The notes: generated by a model from the sequence alone, not told the origin. 42,935 nucleotides of DNA from Desulfarculales bacterium UBA696 (GCA_002298995.1 DBMO01000025.1:1-42935); one strand, 5' to 3'; counted from the stretch's first letter, positions 1 to 8,540 are shown. Program-made: numbers and translations.

Positions 1-28
1 GGTGGCCCGGATTCATATCCGGGCCACC
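1..28. repeat. perfect 12-bp palindrome, REP-like or terminator stem
   Basis: The window opens with a perfect inverted repeat: arms GGTGGCCCGGAT and ATCCGGGCCACC around a TCAT loop. No T-run follows, so it is not a canonical intrinsic terminator. Its ATCCGGGC core recurs in the palindromes near 16851 and 19820, which suggests a dispersed REP-type repeat. It could also be the 3' end of a gene lying before the window. Confidence 0.6.
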
Positions 29-167
29 CCTTGATTGGAACCCCGAGGCTTGATTCGGCGATAGCACCAAATTTTTAGATTTCTTATTCGGGCAACAGCC
101 CCTCCTGATCTCATTTGTGACATTCGCCAGCATGGCCTTTTATGAAGATGGCGGGCAGAAGGAGTAA

Positions 168-1517
168 ATGCGACAGAGCTTCAGTAAACCGGCTACCTTC
201 GCAATCGAGACGCTCGGCTGCAAGGTTAACCAGTATGAGACTTCCTACCTGATAGAGACTTTGATCGGCGCGGGCCTCAAGCAGGTGCCCTTTCGGGATC
301 GGGCGGACGTCTATATTGTACATAGCTGCGCGGTAACGGCGAAAGCCGGTTTTCAATCACGGCAATTGCTGAGGCGCGCCCGCCGTGCAAATCCGGGCGC
401 GCTGATTGTTGCCGCCGGATGCTATGCCCAGCTGGATGCCGAGCGAATCGCCCGGGAGCACCTTGCAACACATATTCTGGGAAACTCCGAAAAATTCAAT
501 TTAGGCTCCCTGCTGTTAGACGAAAAACAAAAGGCGCAGGAAACCAGGACAACCGGCGCAGGATCATTTTCCGGGTTCAAAAACCTCCCCGTCGCCAGGA
601 TGCATACCGGCCGAACGCGCGCAATGCTTAAAATACAGGATGGATGCGATTCATTTTGTTCGTATTGCGTTGTGCCGCTGGTGCGGGGGAGGTGCCGCAG
701 CCTTTGGCCGGACGATGCGCTGGATCAAATGGAACGGCTGGTGGAAGCCGGCTACGCGGAAATTGTTCTCACCGGCATTCACCTGGGACAGTGGGGCCGG
801 GACCTCGATCCGCCGCAGAGCCTTTCCGGGCTGGTCCGCGCAATCGATTCCCGCCTTCACCCTCCGCGCCTGCGGCTAAGCTCGCTTGAACCAATGGAAA
901 TAGACGACGAGCTTATTGGCCTGATCTCGGGTTTTTCCTGGATCTGCCCGCATTTTCACGTTCCACTTCAAAGCGGGGATGCGGAAATTCTAAATCGCAT
1001 GCGGCGCCCTTACGGCCCGTCGGAATACTCCGCTTTGATTGCCAAAATACACCGCGCCGCGCCAGATGCCGCAATCGGGGCCGACGTGATGGTGGGATTT
1101 CCCGGTGAGACGGAGCGCCAATTTGAAAACACATACGAGCTGATAGAAAGCCTCCCCCTCAGCTATCTCCACGTGTTCCCCTATTCTCGGCGTCCCGGCA
1201 CTCCGGCGGCCGGGTTTTCGGAACAGGTCCAGGGCGATGACCTCAAGCGACGCGCCGCGGCACTCAAGGAACTTGGCGCTCGCAAAAAAATGGAATTCCG
1301 GCAAAAATTTATCGGAAAAGACCTCGAAGTAATAATCGAGAAGAAACTGGGCCCCGAAATGTGGGAAGGGCTTTCGGGCAATTACATAAGCGTGGTTGTC
1401 CGGACAGAGAACGACGCCGGCATCGGCGAATCGCGCTCAGGCTCGATAGTATCCGTCAGGATAACCGGTTTTCGGGGTGAGGACCTGGAAGGCAAATCGA
1501 ACCGCATCGCCTCCTGA
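168..1517 (+). CDS. mtaB: tRNA t6A37 methylthiotransferase MtaB
   Basis: Radical-SAM enzyme that adds a methylthio group to C2 of N6-threonylcarbamoyladenosine at position 37 of tRNAs, giving ms2t6A. The 449-residue length is normal for the family. The N-terminal UPF0004 domain (about residues 9-110) carries the three auxiliary-cluster cysteines Cys18 (ETLGCKVNQ), Cys54 (VHSCAVT) and Cys85 (AAGCYAQ). The radical-SAM motif is C160-x3-C164-x2-C167, and a short TRAM-like region ends the protein (about 380-445). The ETLGCKVNQ and HSCAVT signatures favour MtaB over MiaB or RimO. The ATG is preceded by AGAAGGAG with good spacing. It is the first of several + strand genes; the next gene starts about 50 bases on. 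Confidence 0.93.
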   Translation: MRQSFSKPATFAIETLGCKVNQYETSYLIETLIGAGLKQVPFRDRADVYIVHSCAVTAKAGFQSRQLLRRARRANPGALIVAAGCYAQLDAERIAREHLATHILGNSEKFNLGSLLLDEKQKAQETRTTGAGSFSGFKNLPVARMHTGRTRAMLKIQDGCDSFCSYCVVPLVRGRCRSLWPDDALDQMERLVEAGYAEIVLTGIHLGQWGRDLDPPQSLSGLVRAIDSRLHPPRLRLSSLEPMEIDDELIGLISGFSWICPHFHVPLQSGDAEILNRMRRPYGPSEYSALIAKIHRAAPDAAIGADVMVGFPGETERQFENTYELIESLPLSYLHVFPYSRRPGTPAAGFSEQVQGDDLKRRAAALKELGARKKMEFRQKFIGKDLEVIIEKKLGPEMWEGLSGNYISVVVRTENDAGIGESRSGSIVSVRITGFRGEDLEGKSNRIAS

Positions 1518-1568
1518 CCGGCCGGCGAGAACGCGGGGATCAAACTCTTGGAGGTTGGAACAGGGAAT

Positions 1569-1988
1569 ATGGACGAAGAATTAAAGCAGGCATTCCATTC
1601 ACGCATAAAGGACGAGCCTTTCGCGAAAAAATTCGACCTCAAGCTGCTTGAGATCGGCGCGGGCTACTCGAAGGTGAAAATGACCTTTACCCCGGACATG
1701 GAGAACATGTTTGGAATGGCCCACGGCGGGGCGCTTTTCGCCCTGATAGACGAGGCATTCGAAACCGCCAGTAACTCCCATGGCACCCTGGCTGTTGCAC
1801 TCAACATGAATGTGACCTTCTTCGCCCCGGCAACTCCCGGCAGCGTGCTGAGCGCCGAAGCCATCGAAATCAGCCTGACAAGAAAAACAGCCACATACGA
1901 AATCAAGGTGCGGGATGAGCACGACACCCTCATCGCCGCCTGCCAGGCCCTCGTCTACCGCAAAGGGAATCCGCTGCCGTTTGCATAG
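1569..1988 (+). CDS. PaaI-family hotdog thioesterase
   Basis: Small hotdog-fold acyl-CoA thioesterase of the PaaI/YdiI type, which hydrolyses acyl- or aryl-CoA thioesters in the cytoplasm. The 139-residue chain has the family signature GMAHGGALFALIDEA at about residues 49-63 (His52-Gly-Gly and the acidic Asp61/Glu62), followed by the central beta-sheet region NMNVTFFAPATPGS. I prefer the ATG at 1569 over a TTG at 1548 because the protein begins MDEELKQAF as many homologues do; a CAGGGA lies just upstream and GGAGG a little further. It probably shares a transcript with mtaB. The physiological substrate cannot be read from the sequence. Confidence 0.82.
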   Translation: MDEELKQAFHSRIKDEPFAKKFDLKLLEIGAGYSKVKMTFTPDMENMFGMAHGGALFALIDEAFETASNSHGTLAVALNMNVTFFAPATPGSVLSAEAIEISLTRKTATYEIKVRDEHDTLIAACQALVYRKGNPLPFA

Positions 1989-2040
1989 CGACACATCCGG
2001 ATATACCTGAATCTTTGTCAAACGAGAAAGTGAACCCAAT

Positions 2041-2117
2041 GACTCTTTTGAGCCATCCGCCATCCGTCCCCCATTCTCCGCCTTCTGCCTTCCGTCTTCC
2101 GACTTCCGGCATCCGTA
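2041..2117 (+). repeat. CT-rich degenerate tandem tract before the permease gene
   Basis: From about 2052 to 2117 the + strand is an almost pure pyrimidine-biased run of degenerate 6-8 base units (CCATCCG, CCTTCTG, CCTTCCG, TCTTCCG). It ends directly at the start codon of the following gene, which has no visible Shine-Dalgarno sequence. Such tracts are seen as dispersed low-complexity repeats in some deltaproteobacterial genomes; that comparison is from memory. Confidence 0.6.
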
Positions 2118-3608
2118 ATGCTTGATTTCTGCATTTCCTGGACACCAATCGTGCTGGTCGCGGGACTTGCCACGATTTTTAAGAGGCAGGCGCTCGAACT
2201 TGCTGTCTGGGCGGCGGCGGCCACTTCCGCGGTGGTAATTCTGCGGTTCCAAACGCCGTTTGACGTAGTGCTGCTCTCATGCGCTGACGGGATTTTAAGA
2301 AATCTGCCGCTGCTCCTGGTCATATATACGGGCATGCTGCTTGCCGGGTTGTTGCTGAGCACCGGATCGCTGGTCCGTTTCGTGGAATGGCTGTCCACCA
2401 TTGCCGGGAACAGGCGACATGCCGTTATGATGATCGCCGTTGGTTCGGGCAATTTCATGGAAGGGGCTGGAATCGTGGCCGAGCCGATCATCGCCCCGAT
2501 GCTGCTCTCGGCGGGGCTTCCTCCAATGGGTGCAGCCGCGCTTTCGGTGGCAGGCTATTCAGGCCTCATGATTCTCGAACTGGGCGGGGCCATACTCGCC
2601 GTGCTTGCCCTGGTAACCGAACTGGACCCGAATAAACTGGGCATCGACGTGGCCCTTTTCTCCTTTCCCGCTACCCTGCTGCTCACCATTTCGATCCCGT
2701 GGATCACATACCAGGCAACGAGACCGCGCGACAATTTAACGCTCGCTTTGGCCGTTGGCTGCCTTGCCGGAGGCGGCGCCATTTTTTCCGCTCATTTCAT
2801 GGGGGCCTCGGTTGCCGGGCTCTTCGGAGGCCTGGTCGTGCTGGCCGGCCTTGGCCTCACCGGTGCGCGGTTCTCGCTTCCAGACTCCCGGATAATTAGG
2901 GATACGGCCCCCTTGCTGCTGCTCATCGCAAGCCTTTTTTCGATAAACCTGGTCCCGCCGATAAAAAAGGCCGCAATCGATGCCTGGAGCTTTGGAGTTG
3001 AAGTGGCCCCCGGACACGAGGTCCGGTTCCAGCCGCTTTTTTCCGCCTATACATACATACTGCTCAGCTACCTTTTCGCCGCCACGATGATATGGAACAA
3101 AAAGGCCGTCTGGCAAAACTTTCGCGAAACGAACATGCGCGCCTGGAAACCCGTCCTCGCGATGGCTCTTTTCGGCGCGGCGGGGCAAATTATTGCCTAC
3201 TCAGGCTACGAGTCGGGATTTGTGGAAATGGACCCCGGCAAAAATGTCGCTCTCATTCTGGCGAACGGCATGATCGCCCTGTCCGGGAATCTCTATCCCC
3301 TCTTCGTCCCGCTCATGGGCTGGATCGGAACATTTCTGACCGGATACGGTACTGCTTCAATCGTGATGTTCGGGAAACTTCACGTTGCAACCGCCCAAAT
3401 GCTCGGCGATTCCCAGTCAATGACTGTTAGCGCAATGGCCGTGGGGAGCGCCGTCGGATCGATTTCATCCCCCTTCAAGATTGCCCTGGCCGCCTCGATG
3501 TGCGGCGCTGTAGGCCGGGAAGGAGAAATTCTGCGCCGCACGATACCGCTCGGCATAGCCATAAGCTTACTTCTTGGCCTGCTTCTGCTGGTGATGTTGA
3601 GGACTTAG
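2118..3608 (+). CDS. L-lactate permease family transporter (LctP/LldP type)
   Basis: Polytopic inner-membrane protein of 496 residues with about 12-14 hydrophobic segments, resembling the lactate permease family that imports lactate or glycolate with protons. Family features include an N-terminal GSGNFMEGAGIVAEPIIAPM stretch (about residues 110-130) matching the EGAAGFGTPVAI region of LldP, and a C-terminal block with GWIGTFLTGYGTASIVMFG, SSPFKIALAAS and GREGEILR matching LldP's GWLGVFLTGSDTSSN, SPQSIAVA and GKEGDLFR. Conservation is partial, so the substrate may be another small organic acid. No lactate dehydrogenase gene is nearby. The ATG lacks a clear ribosome-binding site because a CT-rich tract abuts it; the frame stays open upstream to about 2052 with no better start. 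Confidence 0.72.
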   Translation: MLDFCISWTPIVLVAGLATIFKRQALELAVWAAAATSAVVILRFQTPFDVVLLSCADGILRNLPLLLVIYTGMLLAGLLLSTGSLVRFVEWLSTIAGNRRHAVMMIAVGSGNFMEGAGIVAEPIIAPMLLSAGLPPMGAAALSVAGYSGLMILELGGAILAVLALVTELDPNKLGIDVALFSFPATLLLTISIPWITYQATRPRDNLTLALAVGCLAGGGAIFSAHFMGASVAGLFGGLVVLAGLGLTGARFSLPDSRIIRDTAPLLLLIASLFSINLVPPIKKAAIDAWSFGVEVAPGHEVRFQPLFSAYTYILLSYLFAATMIWNKKAVWQNFRETNMRAWKPVLAMALFGAAGQIIAYSGYESGFVEMDPGKNVALILANGMIALSGNLYPLFVPLMGWIGTFLTGYGTASIVMFGKLHVATAQMLGDSQSMTVSAMAVGSAVGSISSPFKIALAASMCGAVGREGEILRRTIPLGIAISLLLGLLLLVMLRT

Positions 3609-3737
3609 GATTTTAGGAATTTAAGGGATTGAGGAATGGACCCAAGGAATTTGGGCTGAACACAGAACTCCACGGGCTTTGCAACTTACGCGTTCGAGGT
3701 TAGAATAATTCCTCAAATTCCTTAAATTCCTTAAATC
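3608..3737. repeat. long imperfect inverted repeat (30-base arms)
   Basis: The arm at 3608-3637 (GGATTTTAGGAATTTAAGGG...) and the arm at 3708-3737 (ATTCCTCAAATTCCTTAAAT...) are near-complementary over about 30 bases, with a loop of about 70 bases. Each arm is itself built from an AGGAATTT unit. It begins at the permease stop codon, so it may end that transcript as a large stem, or it may be a dispersed repeat; no T-run follows. Confidence 0.65.
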
Positions 3738-3857
3738 ACCAAAATTCCCCAATTGATTATGCTTCAATGTTGTAATAGTTTTGAGAGCAAATCTGGTTCA
3801 TCAATCCGCCAAGCCGGCCGGAATTCATCAGCCAACCTGCAGCGCGAGGAGCGTAAG

Positions 3858-4052
3858 ATGGCAAACACACCAAAATCCTGTCCAGGGTATGAGCAATTCA
3901 GGAGCCTTTCTTCCGTCGATTGCAAATGCCCGGAATGCGGAAAGGAAAATGAGATCTTCTCGGACCAGTTCGACAGGGAGCACAGCTGTCGCGGGTGCGG
4001 TAAGCCCATTGATTTCAAAAAGTGCACGATAGAGGCTAAGACAAACAAGTAA
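3858..4052 (+). CDS. small zinc-ribbon protein
   Basis: A 64-residue protein with two CxxC knuckles, Cys24/Cys27 (CPECGK) and Cys44/Cys47 (CRGCGK), the classic zinc-ribbon arrangement; Cys8 and Cys22 are additional. The frame is open further upstream, but the ATG at 3858 is preceded by GAGGAGCGTAAG and gives a sensible start (MANTPKSCPGYEQF). The family is not recognised beyond the zinc ribbon, so a role in nucleic-acid binding or as a metal-stabilised protein module is only a guess. It stands alone and is followed by a GC-rich hairpin. Confidence 0.65.
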   Translation: MANTPKSCPGYEQFRSLSSVDCKCPECGKENEIFSDQFDREHSCRGCGKPIDFKKCTIEAKTNK

Positions 4053-4101
4053 GCCAAGGCAGGATTCCACGGGAAAACTTCCCCGTCATTGCACGGGCAG
4101 A

Positions 4102-4136
4102 GGGAAGGGCGGCCCTTCCCTTCCCTCCGATTTTCA
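4102..4136 (+). terminator. probable terminator of the zinc-ribbon gene
   Basis: GGGAAGGG and CCCTTCCC form a perfect 8-bp stem with a CGG loop about 50 bases after the stop codon. It is followed by TTCCCTCCGATTTT, a weak T-rich tail. Confidence 0.5.
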
Positions 4137-4251
4137 TGCCAAGGGAAATCCCTCCTGTTCAATCCAAGGCTCCGGAACTTTCTTAAAGGTTTCCATGAAC
4201 GCAAGCTCAACTTACCTAGTAGCGGAGAGGTCCACTTTTGTGTCGACTAAA

Positions 4252-4288
4252 ACCTGCCGGCTATCGTCTTGATTCATAAACGGCAGGT
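4252..4288 (+). promoter_or_regulatory. 8-bp inverted repeat upstream of the 4329 gene
   Basis: ACCTGCCG (4252-4259) and CGGCAGGT (4281-4288) are perfectly complementary and lie about 40 bases before the start codon at 4329. This could be a leader hairpin or a protein-binding site. Nothing else in the 4053-4328 gap looks like a gene. Confidence 0.3.
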
Positions 4289-4328
4289 AATGCCATAATG
4301 CTCTATTTGCGCATATTAGGGGAGCGAT

Positions 4329-5300
4329 GTGAACAGGCGCTGGATCTTTATTGGAACCGGAACATTTTTGCTGGTCGTCGGCCTGTCTGGGCTTGCACTG
4401 CTTCAGACCAGCGTGTTCGAAACTATCGTCGGCCCGAGGGCGGAAAGGCGGCTGGACTTCCCTCAGCCGGGCATCTCCAACGAGGTTCCCGGACAGCCCG
4501 GCCAGTCAAGGCTCGAGGGAAAAATACCGGCGCCGTCTCAAAAACAGATACCAACGGCGCCTCAGGCCGGCGCCCCCGCGGATAATCCGGCTTCTCAGCC
4601 TGTGCCGCCCCTGCCCGGTGGCGGGTCTGCCGAGGTAAGTCCATGGCCGGACGAGAATGCGCAGGGCCAAAGGACGGAAACCCCCTCGCAGATTCCTCCC
4701 GTCCTGAAAGGTGAGCGACGACATCCCGGTCAAACCGGAATTTCTCCACCACCCCCCGCAAGGTCAATTCCGGGCACCGGATCGACCGCTTCAGGTGTCG
4801 CGGAAAACGCCCGGAGGGGCTACGCTTCGCGGCAAAACATTCCTGAAACTCAGCAACCGGTCACCATAAAGTTCGTTTTCGACCCGGAACATGGCCGAGA
4901 TATCAAGGTGGCGCGGGTTCACTTCGGCGACCGCGTTGTGATAAAGGTACGGAGGTTTGGACCGGCGAATCGACAGATCTTCCTCGGGTTCGACCTGCCG
5001 GAGAGGACCTCCGGGCGATCCTATTCATACAGTGGGCGGGTAGTCAGGAAATCCAGCTCGGTGATCACTCCGGTTAGCGACAGCGACCAACTCACAATCA
5101 GTGGCAAGGAACTCTTCGGCCCGTCGCTTGCCAGAAGGCTTGACTCAAAAGACGGCGCGATCCTGAAGGTCGGAGCCAAGCACCCGGGCAGGCAACGCTT
5201 TGACCATGACCTATATCGCGGCGACAACGGACGCTGCGAAGTAGAGATCAGGATTTATTCCGGAAACCGGTGGAATCTCAAGCCCAGGAGCTTGTTATGA
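4329..5300 (+). CDS. membrane-anchored protein of unknown function with Pro-rich linker
   Basis: Not recognised. The 323-residue protein starts with a basic stretch and one hydrophobic segment (about residues 6-26), a signal anchor or uncleaved signal peptide. A long low-complexity region rich in Pro, Gln, Ser and Gly follows (about 35-165), and then a compact C-terminal domain (about 170-320) rich in beta-strand-forming residues. The layout suggests a periplasmic domain tethered on a flexible linker. The GTG start is preceded by AGGGGAGC. The stop overlaps the ATG of the next gene (ATGA), so the two are translationally coupled and may act together. Confidence 0.65.
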   Translation: MNRRWIFIGTGTFLLVVGLSGLALLQTSVFETIVGPRAERRLDFPQPGISNEVPGQPGQSRLEGKIPAPSQKQIPTAPQAGAPADNPASQPVPPLPGGGSAEVSPWPDENAQGQRTETPSQIPPVLKGERRHPGQTGISPPPPARSIPGTGSTASGVAENARRGYASRQNIPETQQPVTIKFVFDPEHGRDIKVARVHFGDRVVIKVRRFGPANRQIFLGFDLPERTSGRSYSYSGRVVRKSSSVITPVSDSDQLTISGKELFGPSLARRLDSKDGAILKVGAKHPGRQRFDHDLYRGDNGRCEVEIRIYSGNRWNLKPRSLL

Positions 5301-5563
5301 TTTTTTGGTTCTTAGAGACACTATTTGCCCTGATGGCCCTCGGCGGCCTGATTATGATCTTCTGCGGGATCAGGAAGCCCGACACGGAAGCCGTGCAATG
5401 CGTGGATGGAGAGGAAATCCTTATCGATCTGCCTTGCCATTGTGATGAGCCCCACGGCCTTTTAGAGCCGGGACAATCCGAGAGCATTGGACGCGATGAA
5501 AAACAGAAATTTGACCCGGAAAAACACCAGCCGGAGGTAATTGGCGGCCAGAAAAAGGATTGA
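5297..5563 (+). CDS. small single-pass membrane protein of unknown function
   Basis: The 88-residue protein has one N-terminal transmembrane segment (about residues 1-23, MIFWFLETLFALMALGGLIM) and an acidic, hydrophilic tail with a CVDGEE...LPCHCDEPH cysteine/histidine patch. The chosen ATG overlaps the stop of the preceding gene (ATGA) and has AGGAG six bases upstream inside that gene. Family not recognised. The tight coupling suggests it partners the 4329 gene product. Confidence 0.6.
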   Translation: MIFWFLETLFALMALGGLIMIFCGIRKPDTEAVQCVDGEEILIDLPCHCDEPHGLLEPGQSESIGRDEKQKFDPEKHQPEVIGGQKKD

Positions 5564-5691
5564 TCGCAGCGACCTCCCCACACGCCCCACACCTCCCCTT
5601 TAGTGCAGCCGCTTCGGCCGGCAGCCTGATCCGTGGTAATCAGCTTATCCGGAAGCAGCCTCTCACCCGCAAATAAGCAGGATCCGATAAT

Positions 5692-5719
5692 TACTACCTG
5701 AGTAGTAGGGACTTTTTTT
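5692..5719 (+). terminator. small hairpin followed by T7
   Basis: TACTAC-CTGA-GTAGTA is a perfect 6-bp stem, followed a few bases later by a run of seven T. It could terminate the 4329-5563 transcript. Confidence 0.5.
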
Positions 5720-5804
5720 ATTAAAAATCAGTGATTCTCCTGATTGAAATGAAACTTGATTTAGTGTTTTCTACTAGACAGTTAGAAGTTCATTCCCTAG
5801 AGGT

Positions 5805-5840
5805 GAGTCGGGCTGTCCTCCTGCAGCCCGGCTCTTTTTT
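5805..5840 (+). terminator. intrinsic terminator
   Basis: An 11-bp stem with one G-T wobble (GAGTCGGGCTG / CAGCCCGGCTC) around a short loop is followed directly by six T. The T-run is on the + strand, so it ends transcription moving toward ettA and probably protects that convergent gene. Confidence 0.75.
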
Positions 5841-5864
5841 ATGCAATTGCTTCGGTTCCGCGGC

Positions 5865-7547
5865 CTATCTTTTGAGCTGCCGGTACTTGATTCGGTGCGG
5901 CTGCTCGGCGGCGGCTCCCAGGCGCGCCTTCCGGTCGGCTTCGTACTCGGTGTAGTTACCGTCGAACCAGACTACGGTGCTGTCGCCCTCGAATGCCAGG
6001 ATATGGGTTGCGATCCTGTCGAGGAACCAGCGGTCGTGGCTGATCACGACGGCGCAGCCCGCGAAGTTTTCGAGTGCATCCTCCAGGGCGCGCATGGTGT
6101 TTACATCGAGGTCGTTTGTAGGCTCATCGAGCAGTATGACGTTTGCGCCCTCCTTGAGCATGCGGGCAAGATGCACCCGGTTGCGCTCCCCTCCCGAAAG
6201 CAGGCCAACCTTTTTCTGCTGATCGGTCCCGGAAAAATTGAACCGCGCAACGTATGCCCTGGAGTTGACGGTGCGGTTCCCGAGTTCTATGGTGTCCTGA
6301 CCATCGGAAATCACCTCCCATATGTTCTTGTCGGGATCGAGCACATCGCGGCCCTGCTCGACATAAGCGAGCTTGACGGTGCTACCTAGCTTTATCGAAC
6401 CTGAGTCGGGCGCCTCCGTTCCCGTAATCATCCGAAACAGTGTGGTCTTGCCCGCCCCGTTTGGTCCGATTACCCCGACGATTCCCCCCGGGGGAAGCGC
6501 GAAAGCCATGCCGTCCATGAGCAGACGATCGCCGAACGCCTTCCCTACGTTTTCGGCCTCGATTACCACGTTTCCAAGCCTTGGTCCGGGCGGGATGTAT
6601 ATTTCAAGGTCGCCCGTCCGTTGCTCGGAGTCCTGGTTGAGCAGCGACTCGTAGGCGTTAACACGGGCTTTTGCCTTGGCGTGACGTCCTTTGGGTGACA
6701 TCCGAATCCACTCCAGCTCGCGCTGGAGGGTCTTCTGGCGGTCGGTTTCGCTCTTTTCCTCCCGACGCAGCCGCTCGCTTTTCTGTTCGAGCCAGGACGA
6801 GTAGTTTCCCTGCCACGGAATGCCCTGGCCGCGGTCTAGTTCGAGTATCCAGCCCGCCACGTTATCGAGAAAATAGCGGTCGTGGGTTACGGCTATAACC
6901 GTTCCGGCATAGCGCCGGAGATGCTGCTCGAGCCACGAAATCGTTTCGGCGTCAAGGTGGTTGGTAGGCTCGTCGAGCAGCAGAATATCCGGTTCGCGAA
7001 GCAGCAGCCGGCACAGCGCAACTCGCCTGCGCTCGCCGCCCGAGAGCAGCTTCACCGGCATATCCTCGGGTGGGCACCTGAGCGCGTCCATAGCCATCTC
7101 GAGCCTTGAATCGAGGTCCCAGGCATCGAGTGAATCCAGCTTTTCCTGGACCTCGGCCTGGCGCTCGATGAGTTTTTCCATCTCATCGTCCGACATCGGC
7201 TCGGCAAAGCGCTCGTTTATGATGTTAAATTCTTTTATCAGCTCGACGGTTTCCCGCACCCCTTCCTCGACGACTTCGCGCACCGTCCGGGCATCGTCAA
7301 GCAGCGGTTCCTGTTCGAGAAATCCTACTGTAAATCCCGGCGCGATTATCGTCTTGCCGTTGAAGTCCTTGTCCACCCCCGCCAAAATCCGCAGAAGCGA
7401 ACTCTTGCCCGACCCGTTAAGGCCCACCACGCCGATCTTTGCGCCGTAGAAGTAGGAGAGGTAAATGTCTTTCAGGATAGGTCTTTTCTGATGGTACTTG
7501 CTTACCCCTATCATTGAGTAAATGACTTTGTTCGGCTCGTTGCTCAT
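5865..7547 (-). CDS. ettA: energy-dependent translational throttle protein EttA (ABC-F)
   Basis: ABC-F ATPase that binds the ribosomal E site and gates entry into elongation according to the ATP/ADP ratio. The 560-residue length is typical. Two ABC domains are present: the first with Walker A GLNGSGKS (residues 42-49), signature SGGERRRVAL and Walker B ILLLDEPTNHLD; the second with Walker A GPNGAGKT, signature SGGERNRVHL and LLDEPTNDLD. The linker between them contains the EttA-typical EWIRMSPKGRHAKAKAR region. The N-terminal YSMIGVSKYH and the C-terminal HRIKYRQLKR are also EttA-like. It is monocistronic on the - strand and convergent with the 4329-5563 pair. A weak promoter candidate (TTGCAC, 18 bases, TCTAAT) lies about 25-55 bases upstream. 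Confidence 0.95.
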   Translation of the reverse strand: MSNEPNKVIYSMIGVSKYHQKRPILKDIYLSYFYGAKIGVVGLNGSGKSSLLRILAGVDKDFNGKTIIAPGFTVGFLEQEPLLDDARTVREVVEEGVRETVELIKEFNIINERFAEPMSDDEMEKLIERQAEVQEKLDSLDAWDLDSRLEMAMDALRCPPEDMPVKLLSGGERRRVALCRLLLREPDILLLDEPTNHLDAETISWLEQHLRRYAGTVIAVTHDRYFLDNVAGWILELDRGQGIPWQGNYSSWLEQKSERLRREEKSETDRQKTLQRELEWIRMSPKGRHAKAKARVNAYESLLNQDSEQRTGDLEIYIPPGPRLGNVVIEAENVGKAFGDRLLMDGMAFALPPGGIVGVIGPNGAGKTTLFRMITGTEAPDSGSIKLGSTVKLAYVEQGRDVLDPDKNIWEVISDGQDTIELGNRTVNSRAYVARFNFSGTDQQKKVGLLSGGERNRVHLARMLKEGANVILLDEPTNDLDVNTMRALEDALENFAGCAVVISHDRWFLDRIATHILAFEGDSTVVWFDGNYTEYEADRKARLGAAAEQPHRIKYRQLKR

Positions 7548-7946
7548 GGATTGTCTGGTTCTCCCTGGCCTATTAGAGGTTTTCGATCAGATTTCGTGCA
7601 AGAGGCTATTTAACAATTTTTGCGCCGCGAGTCATGCAGGTTCTTGGGATCGTCGCCACGTAACCGTGAAACGATTCCTAAGCCTCCCGCGCAACATCAA
7701 ATTGATTATGGTCGCGGCAATATCGTTGTGGACAAGGCTTAAGTCGGGAATGATGGGTTCCCGCTCCAGTCATCAGATGCCGTATTGTTTGCGTCAAATG
7801 ACTTCGTCCTCTTTAATTCATTGATTTTCCCAGATCTACATTTGGCAAATAATCCCTCTATTGTGGTAGACTCTTCCGTGTAATTCCCTTGCCGGTGAAA
7901 CAACCCCTTGGTGAGAACCACTCCGTACTTAAGGGAGAGCGTTGGC
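7548..7946. other. non-coding divergent intergenic region
   Basis: This is the divergent control region between ettA (-) and the nuclease gene (+), and no convincing gene is visible. Weak promoter-like sequences occur at 7572-7601 for ettA (- strand) and at 7842-7872 for the + strand genes (TTGGCA and TAGACT, but 19 bases apart). Confidence 0.5.
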
Positions 7947-8540
7947 GTGGCCTTTAAAAAAGACCTGCAATCCATCCTGTTCTGGGGATGTACCGCGCTG
8001 CTTTTTGGTGCATCGCTCTTCTATGGATTAAGCGCCGAAAGCATGAGGCGTAGCATGCTCCTTAGTTCCGGCAAAATAGATAACGGCAATGTGGTCAACC
8101 TGGTGAGCGTTATTGACGGTGACACGATCAGGGTTGTACAGGAGGGACAGCAGCCTGCCTCGGTTCGGATTCTCGGCATCAAATCTTTTGAAGCGAACAT
8201 CGCAAAGGACGTGGCCGCCACATATGGCCAGGCGGCAATTGATAACCTGCAGCGGCTGATGAAAGATAAACCGGTGCGGGTGCACCTGCATTCCACGCCC
8301 AAGGACAAATATGGAAGGTACATCGCCACACTCTATGTAGACGATCAGGACATCGGGCTCCGCCTTGTAAAGGAAGGCCTGGTTGTGGTCTACACGGTCT
8401 ATCCTTTTCCGGCGATGTCATTTTATCTGCAGGAACAGGAACTGGCCAGGGCGGGACATCGAGGTTTGTGGGCCAATTCGGAAGCGACATCGAGAGCGCT
8501 GGCCATCATCCACGAATGGCAGGGGCGTTCGCAACAATGA
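7947..8540 (+). CDS. membrane-anchored staphylococcal-nuclease-like (SNase) protein
   Basis: Thermonuclease-family protein of 197 residues with an N-terminal hydrophobic anchor or signal (about residues 8-30) and an SNase OB-fold domain (about 48-180). The catalytic set of staphylococcal nuclease appears intact: the DGDT calcium loop (57-60), Arg74 (VRILGI, equivalent to Arg35), Glu82 (equivalent to Glu43) and Arg124 (KYGRYIA, equivalent to Arg87). It is therefore probably an active exported or membrane-tethered Ca2+-dependent nuclease. The GTG start is preceded by AAGGGAGAG; an upstream TTG/GTG pair at 7908/7911 lacks such a site. Its stop overlaps the start of the K+ channel gene (ATGA). 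Confidence 0.82.
   Translation: MAFKKDLQSILFWGCTALLFGASLFYGLSAESMRRSMLLSSGKIDNGNVVNLVSVIDGDTIRVVQEGQQPASVRILGIKSFEANIAKDVAATYGQAAIDNLQRLMKDKPVRVHLHSTPKDKYGRYIATLYVDDQDIGLRLVKEGLVVVYTVYPFPAMSFYLQEQELARAGHRGLWANSEATSRALAIIHEWQGRSQQ

Larger units (their letters stand above)
5564..5864. other. non-coding gap with two terminator-like hairpins
   Basis: No gene is visible here. The gap separates the + strand pair ending at 5563 from ettA converging on the - strand and holds two hairpins followed by T-runs, listed separately. The roughly 100 bases between them could hold a short RNA, but no convincing promoter is seen. Confidence 0.5.

Noticed and set aside
5841..6389. + strand open frame of 182 codons
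   Set aside because: It lies antisense inside ettA, whose ABC motifs are unmistakable on the other strand; it has no recognisable domain.
7842..7872. TTGGCA / TAGACT as the promoter of the nuclease-channel operon
   Set aside because: The spacing is 19 bases and both boxes are weak; kept only as a remark.
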